A DNA stretch of 64,000 bases from Tamlana crocina (GTDB lineage Bacteria; Bacteroidota; Bacteroidia; Flavobacteriales; Flavobacteriaceae): contig CP158972.1 of the NCBI GenBank assembly GCA_040429635.1, positions 1,808,001-1,872,000 of the forward strand, given 5' to 3'. The notes beneath the pieces are model-generated. The model saw only the letters and a program-made list of their open reading frames with translations. It was not told the origin of the DNA and searched no databases. Position numbers and translations under genes: made by a program. This document shows positions 56,977 through 64,000 of this stretch, in pieces (the first letter of the stretch is position 1; each line of letters begins with the position of its first letter).

Positions 56977-57018
56977 ACAATAACCATAATTGGAAAAACC
57001 AAAAGCAGTTGTAGCTTA

Positions 57019-57026
57019 TAGTTTTG
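57019..57026 (+). promoter_or_regulatory. Promoter -7 box for the P-type ATPase gene
   Basis: TAGTTTTG fits TAnnTTTG, 25 bases before the ATPase ATG. The nearest TTG upstream is 26 bases away, longer than normal spacing. Confidence 0.4.
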
Positions 57027-57051
57027 TGAATTAACCTTAAAAATCAAAACA

Positions 57052-59553
57052 ATGAAACACACGTATCACATACACGGTATGACCTGCAACGGTTGTCGTA
57101 GTCACGTAGAGGAAACACTTTCAAAAGTAAAAGGTGTTTCCAAGGCGACGGTTAATCTCGAAACAGCGGAAGCCACAATTGAAATGGAGCAGCATATCTC
57201 TTTGGGAACATTTCAAAAAACATTAAAAGAAGATGGTGGAAGGTATAGCATTCACAATCAAGGAGAACATCACCATCATTCAGAACTCAAAAAGAAAAAG
57301 AAACTCAAAGGAAAAGGTAAAGGTACATTTTATTGCCCGATGCACTGCGAAGGAGATAAAACCTATGATAAACCAGGGGATTGCCCTGTTTGCGGAATGG
57401 ATTTGGTAGAGGAACAAAATCTTTCAGCGTCAGCATCAGAGCAATGGACCTGTCCTATGCATCCAGAAATTGTTAAGGACGAATCAGGTTCGTGTCCCAT
57501 CTGCGGAATGGATTTAGTACCCATGCAACCAGACCTTTCATCAGAAGAAAGGGCCTATAAAAAGCTATTAAAGAAGTTTTGGGTGGCCACAGTATTTACA
57601 TTGCCCATATTCCTGATTGCCATGAGCGAAATGCTTCATGGTAATCCATTATACGATATTATGGAGCAGAAGTATTGGAATGGGGTACAGTTCGCATTAT
57701 CAATTCCTGTAGTTTTTTATGCCACTTGGATGTTCTTTGAAAGGGCTTACCGAAGTATCAAAACGTGGAATCTCAATATGTTTACGCTTATTGGGATTGG
57801 TGCCGGTGTAGCATGGTTGTTTAGTGTTGTTGGGATGTTATTTCCAGACGTATTTCCGGCACAGTTTAAAACAGAATCAGGTGCAGTTCATGTGTATTTT
57901 GAAGCAGCAACGGTTATTTTAACCTTGGTGCTTTTAGGCCAGCTATTAGAAGCCCGTGCGCATAGCAAAACCAATTCAGCAGTAAAAGAGCTGTTGAAGT
58001 TAGCACCTAACAAAGCCATAAAAATTGTAGATGGTGAAGAGATTGAAGTCAGTATTGATGAGATAGAACTCAACGATACCCTTAAAGTAAAACCAGGTGA
58101 TAAAATTCCTGTGGATGGTGTAATAACAGAAGGCGAAACAACAATTGACGAATCTATGATTACAGGAGAACCTATTCCTGTAAACAAATCAGAAGACGAT
58201 AAAGTAAGTAGCGGAACCATTAATGGGAATCAATCATTCTTGATGAAAGCAGAAAAAGTAGGAAGTGATACCTTACTGTCACAAATCATTCATATGGTGA
58301 ATGATGCCAGTAGAAGTCGTGCACCTATTCAAAATTTAGCAGATAAGGTGTCAGGTTATTTTGTGCCAGTTGTAGTTATCATATCGGTAATTACATTTAT
58401 GGTATGGGCAATTTGGGGTCCAGAACCAGCTTATGTGTATGCATTGGTCAATGCAATCGCAGTTCTTATCATTGCGTGTCCTTGTGCTTTAGGTTTAGCA
58501 ACACCAATGTCGGTAATGGTTGGTGTGGGTAAAGGTGCTCAAAATGGTGTATTGATAAAAAATGCCGAAGCTCTTGAAAAGATGGATAAGGTAAATACAC
58601 TTATAGTTGATAAAACGGGAACAATTACAGATGGGAAACCAACAGTAGAAACAATAGGTGTTTTTAGTGATACTTTAAACGAAAAAGAGCTACTACAATA
58701 CATCGTTTCATTAAATACCAATAGCGAACACCCATTAGCAGAAGCGACTGTTAAATATGGAAAGGAACATAACGTTGAAATAGTAAAATCTAAAAACTTT
58801 AGTGCTGTTACAGGAAAAGGTGTTGAAGCTATAATAAACGATAAAAAAGTAGCATTAGGAAACCCTAAAATGATGGAACATGCCAAAGCAGACATTACAT
58901 CTAAAATGAAAGACGAAGCTAAATCTTATCAAAAACAGGGTAAAACAGTTTCTTATTTATCATTAGATGAAACTGTTGTCGGCTATGTGGTTATAGGGGA
59001 TAAAATAAAAGAAACAAGTGCCAAGGCTATTAAAGTACTTCAAGATAAAGGCATTGATGTTTTAATGCTTACAGGAGATAATCACGATACAGCACAAGCT
59101 GTAGCTTCAGAACTTAATTTGGCAGATTTCAAAGCTAGTATGCTACCAGAAGATAAACTCAAAGAAGTAGAAAAACTGCAAGAAAAGGGCAAAGTAGTTG
59201 CTATGGCAGGTGATGGTATTAATGATGCACCGGCATTGGCAAAAAGTGATGTGGGTATTGCAATGGGGACAGGTACATCTGTAGCTATTGAAAGTGCTAT
59301 GATAACTTTAGTAAAAGGTGATTTACACGGCATTGTAAAGGCTAAAAACTTAAGTCATTCCGTAATGAAAAACATTAAGCAAAATCTGTTTTTTGCACTC
59401 ATCTATAACACCTTGGGTGTGCCAATCGCAGCAGGTGTATTGTTTCCGTTCTTTGGAATATTATTATCGCCTATGATAGCGGCATTGGCAATGAGTTTTA
59501 GCTCGGTTTCGGTAATAGCAAATGCTTTAAGATTAAGAACAATTAAAATTTAA
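57052..59553 (+). CDS. copA: Cu+-translocating P1B-type ATPase
   Basis: An 833-aa copper ATPase. N-terminal HMA domain (about 3-68) with Cys12-x-x-Cys15, a His/Lys-rich linker, then two heavy-metal-binding domains (about 93-120 and 132-160, each 'CPMH...C-x-x-CGMDLV'). Membrane CPC motif is at 476-478, phosphorylation site Asp520 in 'DKTGT', 'TGEP' at about 371-374, 'SEHPLAEA' for nucleotide binding and 'GDGINDAP'. It exports Cu+ from the cytoplasm using ATP. It is preceded by an HMA-AraC regulator and followed by a DUF305 protein and a RND adaptor, all same strand. Confidence 0.97.
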   Translation: MKHTYHIHGMTCNGCRSHVEETLSKVKGVSKATVNLETAEATIEMEQHISLGTFQKTLKEDGGRYSIHNQGEHHHHSELKKKKKLKGKGKGTFYCPMHCEGDKTYDKPGDCPVCGMDLVEEQNLSASASEQWTCPMHPEIVKDESGSCPICGMDLVPMQPDLSSEERAYKKLLKKFWVATVFTLPIFLIAMSEMLHGNPLYDIMEQKYWNGVQFALSIPVVFYATWMFFERAYRSIKTWNLNMFTLIGIGAGVAWLFSVVGMLFPDVFPAQFKTESGAVHVYFEAATVILTLVLLGQLLEARAHSKTNSAVKELLKLAPNKAIKIVDGEEIEVSIDEIELNDTLKVKPGDKIPVDGVITEGETTIDESMITGEPIPVNKSEDDKVSSGTINGNQSFLMKAEKVGSDTLLSQIIHMVNDASRSRAPIQNLADKVSGYFVPVVVIISVITFMVWAIWGPEPAYVYALVNAIAVLIIACPCALGLATPMSVMVGVGKGAQNGVLIKNAEALEKMDKVNTLIVDKTGTITDGKPTVETIGVFSDTLNEKELLQYIVSLNTNSEHPLAEATVKYGKEHNVEIVKSKNFSAVTGKGVEAIINDKKVALGNPKMMEHAKADITSKMKDEAKSYQKQGKTVSYLSLDETVVGYVVIGDKIKETSAKAIKVLQDKGIDVLMLTGDNHDTAQAVASELNLADFKASMLPEDKLKEVEKLQEKGKVVAMAGDGINDAPALAKSDVGIAMGTGTSVAIESAMITLVKGDLHGIVKAKNLSHSVMKNIKQNLFFALIYNTLGVPIAAGVLFPFFGILLSPMIAALAMSFSSVSVIANALRLRTIKI

Positions 59554-59571
59554 CTATAAAATCGAATAATT

Positions 59572-60054
59572 ATGGAAAATTCAAAAGAACACTCAAACAA
59601 AGGAAATTACAAAACCTTCTTTATAATGTTGGCATGCTCATTTGTAGCAATGTACATCACAATGTATTTAAATACTTATTCAATTGACCACGTTTGGTTT
59701 AGCTTAACCCGCTTTTACATGACCTGCTTGGGAATTTCCACTATGGCAGTTATCATGTGGTTTTTTATGCGGAAAATGTACAACGATAAAAAGAAAAATA
59801 TAGCCATTCTTGCAGGTAGTTTTATCTTATTTATTGGTGCATTAATATTAGTAAGAGCTCAAAAACCGATTATTGGAGATGTACTTTGGATGAAAGCCAT
59901 GATACCTCATCATTCCATTGCTATTTTAACCAGTGAACGTGCAGATATAAAAGACCCAGAAGTTAAAAAATTAGCTGAAGACATTATTAAAGCACAGCGT
60001 AAAGAAATTGAAGAAATGAAAGCCATGATAAAACGATTAGAAAATGAAAAATAA
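59572..60054 (+). CDS. DUF305 membrane protein
   Basis: A 160-aa protein with three hydrophobic segments in the first 95 residues ('FFIMLACSFVAMYITMYL', 'MAVIMWFFM', 'FILFIGALILV') and a C-terminal DUF305 domain: 'MKAMIPHHSIAI', 'DPEVKKLAEDII' and 'EIEEMKAM'. The paired His in 'PHH' and Met-rich helices suggest metal binding in the periplasm. The family accompanies copper resistance genes. It lies 18 bp after copA and its 3' end overlaps the adaptor gene by 11 bases, so it belongs to the same operon. Confidence 0.9.
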   Translation: MENSKEHSNKGNYKTFFIMLACSFVAMYITMYLNTYSIDHVWFSLTRFYMTCLGISTMAVIMWFFMRKMYNDKKKNIAILAGSFILFIGALILVRAQKPIIGDVLWMKAMIPHHSIAILTSERADIKDPEVKKLAEDIIKAQRKEIEEMKAMIKRLENEK

Positions 60055-61819
60055 TAAAATAGTCATATACGTAGGCTTACTTGTGGTAGGTTTACTCTTG
60101 GGTTGGTTACTATTTGGAAGTTCGTCCAATGAAAGTACAGAGCACAACCATAAGGAAACAACTGAAAGCAACCAAATGTGGACCTGCTCAATGCACCCAC
60201 AAATTATGCAACCCGAACCAGGCGATTGCCCTATTTGTGGTATGGACTTAATTCCTGCCGAAGCTGGAGCAGATGGTTTAACTGCAGACCAGTTTAAATT
60301 AACTGCTAACGCAATGGCTTTGGCAAACATTCAAACTACGGAGGTTGGTAATGGTTCAGTCGAAAGTGAAACAATAAAACTATCAGGTAAAATAGCCGAA
60401 AATGAAGACGCAAATGCAGTACAAGTGAGTTATTTTTCTGGTAGAATTGAGCGTTTAGATATCAGTTTTACTGGTGAAAAAGTACGCAAAGGACAATTAT
60501 TGGCAAACATTTATTCACCAGAATTATACGCAGCACAACAAGAATTGATTACAGCGTCTTCTTTAAAAGAGTCACAACCTGCTTTATACAAAGCGGTACG
60601 TAATAAACTAAAACTTTGGAAACTGTCTGAAAACCAAATCAACCAAATTGAAACATCTGGTAAAGTCATTGAAAATTTCCCTGTGTATGCTACTGTTTCG
60701 GGTACTGTAACTGAAAAATTGGTAGAACAAGGCGATTACATCAAACAAGGGCAACCCTTGCTTAAAATAGCTAATCTCAATACGGTTTGGGCCAATTTTG
60801 ATGTCTACGAAAATCAAATCGATTTATTTAAAAAAGGTCAAGAAGTTAAAATAACTACCAATGCGTATCCCAATAAAGCATTTAAAGGAATAGTAGATTT
60901 TATAGACCCTGTTTTAAATACCAACACACGTACTGTCGATTTACGCGTGGTTTTAAATAACAAAGAAGCCATTTTTAAACCGGGAATGTTTGTAACCGCA
61001 GAAATTGAAGGTAATAAATCGAATTCGAATGAAGTAATAACGATACCATCGTCAGCAGTGCTTTGGACAGGAGAACGCTCTGTAGTGTATCTCAAAACAA
61101 ATCCCGATGAACCTGTTTTTGAATTAAAAGAAGTGGTTTTAGGAAGAAGGCTGGGTGGTCATTATGAGGTAATTGAAGGTCTGTATGAAGGAAATGAAAT
61201 TGTTACCAACGGAACATTTACTGTAGATGCTGCTGCACAACTACAGGGCAAAAAATCAATGATGAACAAGCAAGACGGTAAAACAATGACAGGTCACGAA
61301 GGGCATTTAGGAATGGATAATAATACATCAAAAAATGAAAGTGACCATGCTAATATGAATGAACGCTTAAAAGTGTCAGGGGAATTTCAAGAGCAATTAA
61401 AAAAGGTATACAATGATTACATCAATTTAAAAGATGCTTTAGTAGAAGAAGACTCAAAAAGTAGTTCCCAATACGCATCATCTTTACTATCAAATTTAAG
61501 TAGGGTAGATATGAAATTGCTAAAAGCAGAAGCTCATAATCACTGGATGTCATTAATAGATGAGATAGAATCTTCCACAACTTCAATAGCCCGTTCACAA
61601 GACATTAAAACCCAAAGAAATCACTTTAAACACTTGTCTTCACATTTAATAAAAGCGGTTCAAATATTTGGTGTAAATGAAAAGGTATTTGTAGAATTTT
61701 GCCCTATGGCAGATAATAACAAAGGTGCATATTGGTTGAGCAAAGAAGAACAAATACAAAACCCTTATTTTGGCCCTAACATGCTATCTTGCGGAAGTGT
61801 AATCAATGAGATAGAATAA
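60044..61819 (+). CDS. cusB: RND efflux periplasmic adaptor (CusB type)
   Basis: A 591-aa membrane-fusion protein. N-terminal membrane anchor (about 6-24), a heavy-metal-binding domain (about 45-72, 'WTCSMHPQ' and 'CPICGMDLIP'), the barrel-sandwich, hairpin and beta-barrel parts of the HlyD/CusB fold (about 80-400, e.g. 'VSYFSGRIERLDI' and 'GDYIKQGQPLLKIANL'), a Met/His-rich linker (about 400-450) and a C-terminal DUF3347 domain (about 455-591). It bridges the pump and TolC and may feed metal to them. It probably partners with the pump at 47404 even though other genes intervene. The stretched length is due to the added DUF3347 domain. Confidence 0.93.
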   Translation: MKNNKIVIYVGLLVVGLLLGWLLFGSSSNESTEHNHKETTESNQMWTCSMHPQIMQPEPGDCPICGMDLIPAEAGADGLTADQFKLTANAMALANIQTTEVGNGSVESETIKLSGKIAENEDANAVQVSYFSGRIERLDISFTGEKVRKGQLLANIYSPELYAAQQELITASSLKESQPALYKAVRNKLKLWKLSENQINQIETSGKVIENFPVYATVSGTVTEKLVEQGDYIKQGQPLLKIANLNTVWANFDVYENQIDLFKKGQEVKITTNAYPNKAFKGIVDFIDPVLNTNTRTVDLRVVLNNKEAIFKPGMFVTAEIEGNKSNSNEVITIPSSAVLWTGERSVVYLKTNPDEPVFELKEVVLGRRLGGHYEVIEGLYEGNEIVTNGTFTVDAAAQLQGKKSMMNKQDGKTMTGHEGHLGMDNNTSKNESDHANMNERLKVSGEFQEQLKKVYNDYINLKDALVEEDSKSSSQYASSLLSNLSRVDMKLLKAEAHNHWMSLIDEIESSTTSIARSQDIKTQRNHFKHLSSHLIKAVQIFGVNEKVFVEFCPMADNNKGAYWLSKEEQIQNPYFGPNMLSCGSVINEIE

Positions 61820-61845
61820 CCGTATTTTTTCTAAATTTGCTTCTG

Positions 61846-62280
61846 ATGCAAAAACACAAAACCATAAAAGCACTTTTTTTCTTGGGTATATTCAGTATGT
61901 TACTGTTGCACCAAGTTGTGCCTCATTGGCATCACCAGCATCAAGAAGAGCATCATCACGATGTAGCACATAGTCATCACGACCACCATCATCATAAAAC
62001 CCCACAAAAAGAAAACCCAAAAAAGGGCTTTTTGGATTGGTTTATAGAAATGCATACACATACCAGCACAACTTCGGATGTGTTGGTGTTAAAGCAAACT
62101 ACGGTTAAAAAAATTACTGTTGAAAAAGAAGCAGTAGTAAATACCGTAAGTACAAATACTAATACTATTGTAGTTTACGAAGCCGATACCACAACCAAAA
62201 AATGGTATCAACCACCTGATAAACTTCAAAGTACATATCTTCCCAATATATCCCTTCGGGGACCACCAAGTTTAGGTTAA
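61846..62280 (+). CDS. His-rich small secreted or membrane protein
   Basis: A 144-aa protein from the ATG at 61846 with an N-terminal hydrophobic stretch ('ALFFLGIFSMLLLHQVV') and then a dense His stretch (about 26-52, about 17 His) that should bind divalent metal such as Cu, Zn, Co or Ni. The rest is Thr/Lys/Val-rich without a known motif. A TAAATTTG box (61832-61839) lies just before the start; if it is the promoter the transcript would be almost leaderless. The gene begins the second pump gene group (TolC, His-rich lipoprotein, adaptor). Confidence 0.75.
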   Translation: MQKHKTIKALFFLGIFSMLLLHQVVPHWHHQHQEEHHHDVAHSHHDHHHHKTPQKENPKKGFLDWFIEMHTHTSTTSDVLVLKQTTVKKITVEKEAVVNTVSTNTNTIVVYEADTTTKKWYQPPDKLQSTYLPNISLRGPPSLG

Positions 62281-62362
62281 TCAATAAATCAGGAGACACT
62301 TGTTTCAAACGCAGCAAATAGTCTCTGTTATCTCATTTTGATAAACCTAATACAAACATATT

Positions 62363-63547
62363 ATGAACATAAAAACAGTGTACACCATAGGTGTATGCCT
62401 GTTCTTCGGAAACGTGTTTTCGCAATCGCAAACGGTTGACGACATACTGAACCAAATAGAACAAAACAATACAGAGCTTAAAGCCTATCAATCTTTTAGC
62501 GATGGGCAAAAGCTGCAAGATAAAAGTGGTAACAATTTACCCAATCCACAATTATCAGGCTACTATTTACCCTTTGGAGAACACCAAAGCGATGATTATA
62601 CCGAATTTGAAATCACACAATCCTTTGAGTTTCCAACGGTATATGCAGCACGTAGCAAGTGGAACAGCCTTAAAGCCGAACAGCTACAAGCAAGCTTTAC
62701 CAAAAAGCGTCAAGAAGTACTTTTACAGGCAAAACAGGGCTTGATTAACCTCTTTATACTTCAAATGCAAAAAAACATTGAAGTTGAAAGAAAACAACAA
62801 AGTCAAGAGGTATTTCAGCAAGTGCAAGAGCTTTTTAACAAAGAGCAAGTAGGCATTTTAGACCTCAACAAAGCCAAAGTCGCTTGGATGCAAGAACAGT
62901 TTGTGGTAGACCAATTAGAAACTGAAATCCAAAACCAAATAGCCATTTTACAAACTTTGAACGGTGGCGAAGCTATGGTATTGGATAATTTACAATTGGA
63001 AATACCATTTCAAATACAAACTTTGGAAGCCTTATGGACTGAAAAATTGGCAAAAGACTCAAAGTTATTGGAGTTAAAAGCCAATGAAGCCACTGCCTTA
63101 CAAAATGTGCAATTAGAAAAGAATAAAGTGCTACCCAACCTCGCTTTAGGTTATAACTATCAAGGCGTTAATGGTAGTAATTATTCCGGAATCTATGGCG
63201 GACTTTCAATTCCTTTATGGAATAGTAAAAACAAAGTCAAAGCAGCACAAGCCCAATACGAATACCAACAATCCAGTACTGAAGTAGTACAACAACTGCT
63301 TTATGCACAAGTACAGCAGGAGTACAATCAGTATCAATTGTTATTCGACAAATACACCGAATATCAAAACATTATAGAAACTTTAAACAGCGAAGACTTA
63401 CTCTTTAAAGCTTACAGCTTGGGAGAATATTCCTTTTTAGAATACTATATGGAAGTGCAATTTTATCGCGATGCTACCGATAAAATGCTACAAATGGAAA
63501 AACAATTACAGCTTTTACAAGCACAATTATTAATACATCAGTTATAA
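62363..63547 (+). CDS. TolC family outer-membrane protein (second copy)
   Basis: A 394-aa outer-membrane efflux protein with signal peptide (cut near 'NVFSQSQ', about 20-22). It has the long-helix OEP repeats: 'DILNQIEQNNTELKAYQ' starts the first helix and 'LAKDSKLLELKANEATALQN' the second repeat. It is only distantly like the TolC at 51102, and should serve a second RND system whose adaptor follows at 63826. It lies 83 bp after the His-rich gene. The pump for this set must lie beyond the window. Confidence 0.9.
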   Translation: MNIKTVYTIGVCLFFGNVFSQSQTVDDILNQIEQNNTELKAYQSFSDGQKLQDKSGNNLPNPQLSGYYLPFGEHQSDDYTEFEITQSFEFPTVYAARSKWNSLKAEQLQASFTKKRQEVLLQAKQGLINLFILQMQKNIEVERKQQSQEVFQQVQELFNKEQVGILDLNKAKVAWMQEQFVVDQLETEIQNQIAILQTLNGGEAMVLDNLQLEIPFQIQTLEALWTEKLAKDSKLLELKANEATALQNVQLEKNKVLPNLALGYNYQGVNGSNYSGIYGGLSIPLWNSKNKVKAAQAQYEYQQSSTEVVQQLLYAQVQQEYNQYQLLFDKYTEYQNIIETLNSEDLLFKAYSLGEYSFLEYYMEVQFYRDATDKMLQMEKQLQLLQAQLLIHQL

Positions 63548-63568
63548 CAATTTTAAAAATTTAGACAA

Positions 63569-63814
63569 ATGAAGACAGTATCAAAAATTTTAATGGCATT
63601 AATGGTGACAGCAGCAATCAGCTTTACAGGATGCCGAGAAACAAAGAAAGAAGAAGCACACGACGATCACGGACATTCACACGATGAAGGTTCAGACCAT
63701 ACACACGAACACGAGGAAGTAAAACAAGAAGAGTTTACAGTAGGTCAGGATACCATTAAAGTAGAAAAAGAAACCCACACACACGATAACGGAGAAACGA
63801 ACCACGACCACTAA
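63569..63814 (+). CDS. Small His-rich lipoprotein, 81 aa
   Basis: An 81-aa lipoprotein (lipobox ending 'ISFTGCRE', Cys22) whose mature part is almost only Glu, Asp, His and Thr with 'DDHGHSHDEG' and 'HTHEHEE'. It is expected to bind metal at the periplasmic face of the outer membrane. It lies 21 bp after the second TolC gene and 11 bp before the adaptor gene, so it is part of one operon. No exact family is recognised. Confidence 0.8.
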   Translation: MKTVSKILMALMVTAAISFTGCRETKKEEAHDDHGHSHDEGSDHTHEHEEVKQEEFTVGQDTIKVEKETHTHDNGETNHDH

Positions 63815-63825
63815 AAATAGCAGTA

Positions 63826-64000
63826 ATGAAAAAGTATTTTATAATTGTGCTTGCCTTAATGGCAATAGCTTGTAAACAAAATCACGAAGAAGATTACGCC
63901 CACAATCCTGATGGCAGTCACGTAGGCGATGAAATTCCTCGATTAGATTATACCATTTGGACAGATAAAACCGAGTTGTTTGTGGAATTTCCTGTTTTAA
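63826..64000 (+). CDS. RND efflux periplasmic adaptor, N-terminal part (cut by window end)
   Basis: The first 58 codons of a lipoprotein (lipobox 'LMAIACKQ') whose early sequence 'YTIWTDKTELFVEFPVL' is typical for Bacteroidota CusB/HlyD-type adaptor proteins of heavy-metal RND pumps. A His/Asp/Glu-rich linker precedes it. The gene continues beyond the window. It is 11 bp after the His-rich lipoprotein. Together with the second TolC, it indicates a second RND system. Confidence 0.75.
   Translation, partial: MKKYFIIVLALMAIACKQNHEEDYAHNPDGSHVGDEIPRLDYTIWTDKTELFVEFPVL

Overview
The window reads as chromosomal DNA of a marine, polysaccharide-degrading member of the Bacteroidota, most likely family Flavobacteriaceae. 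Reasons: AT-rich sequence, a SusC/SusD pair, several type IX secretion (T9SS) C-terminal sorting domains, many lipoproteins with a short lipobox, FGly-type sulfatases beside GH2 and GH16 enzymes, promoter -7 boxes of the TAnnTTTG type, and several likely TTG starts. No species can be named from the sequence alone.

Region 1 (1-33.5 kb) is a polysaccharide utilisation locus. On the + strand are a cut-off sulfatase, a second sulfatase, a divergent GH2 enzyme, a small T9SS-sorted protein, a LacZ-type GH2 enzyme and a third sulfatase. A complete IS256-family element with an 8-bp target duplication (11403-12737) and two unknown ORFs follow. On the - strand lie the SusC/SusD pair with two surface lipoproteins (DUF4959/5126/5000 and DUF4998), a PepSY membrane protein, an S15/CocE hydrolase, a BNR-repeat T9SS protein, a GH16 endo-enzyme with two tandem discoidin domains, an AraC regulator, and a DUF4861-kduD-kduI operon. 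Together these suggest import and breakdown of a sulfated galactan that also contains or is taken with a uronic acid; the exact glycan is not provable here.

Region 2 (33.6-41.3 kb) is mixed: a LacI regulator with a candidate operator, a class I phosphomannose isomerase, a D-2-hydroxyacid dehydrogenase, thioredoxin reductase, a frameshifted AraC gene, and a stress-type group (hemerythrin, DUF2383, DUF1328, tiny acidic lipoprotein).

Region 3 (41.3-64 kb) looks like a genomic island. A tRNA-Pro(GGG) gene is followed by a tyrosine integrase of the IntDOT type, which has Ser where the first catalytic Arg is expected. Next comes a two-gene unit (43580-46821) that I do not recognise: an all-helical 526-aa protein and, overlapping by ATGA, a 554-aa protein with a PD-(D/E)XK-like N-terminus. 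This is the best candidate for an undescribed, possibly defence, system. The rest is a copper/heavy-metal resistance cluster: HYC_CC_PP protein, CusA-type RND pump, two TolC-type proteins, two adaptor proteins (one cut by the window end), a multicopper oxidase fused to a CopB-like barrel, DUF302, DUF3347, haem-binding, HMA-AraC regulator, Cu+ P1B-ATPase, DUF305 and His-rich small proteins.
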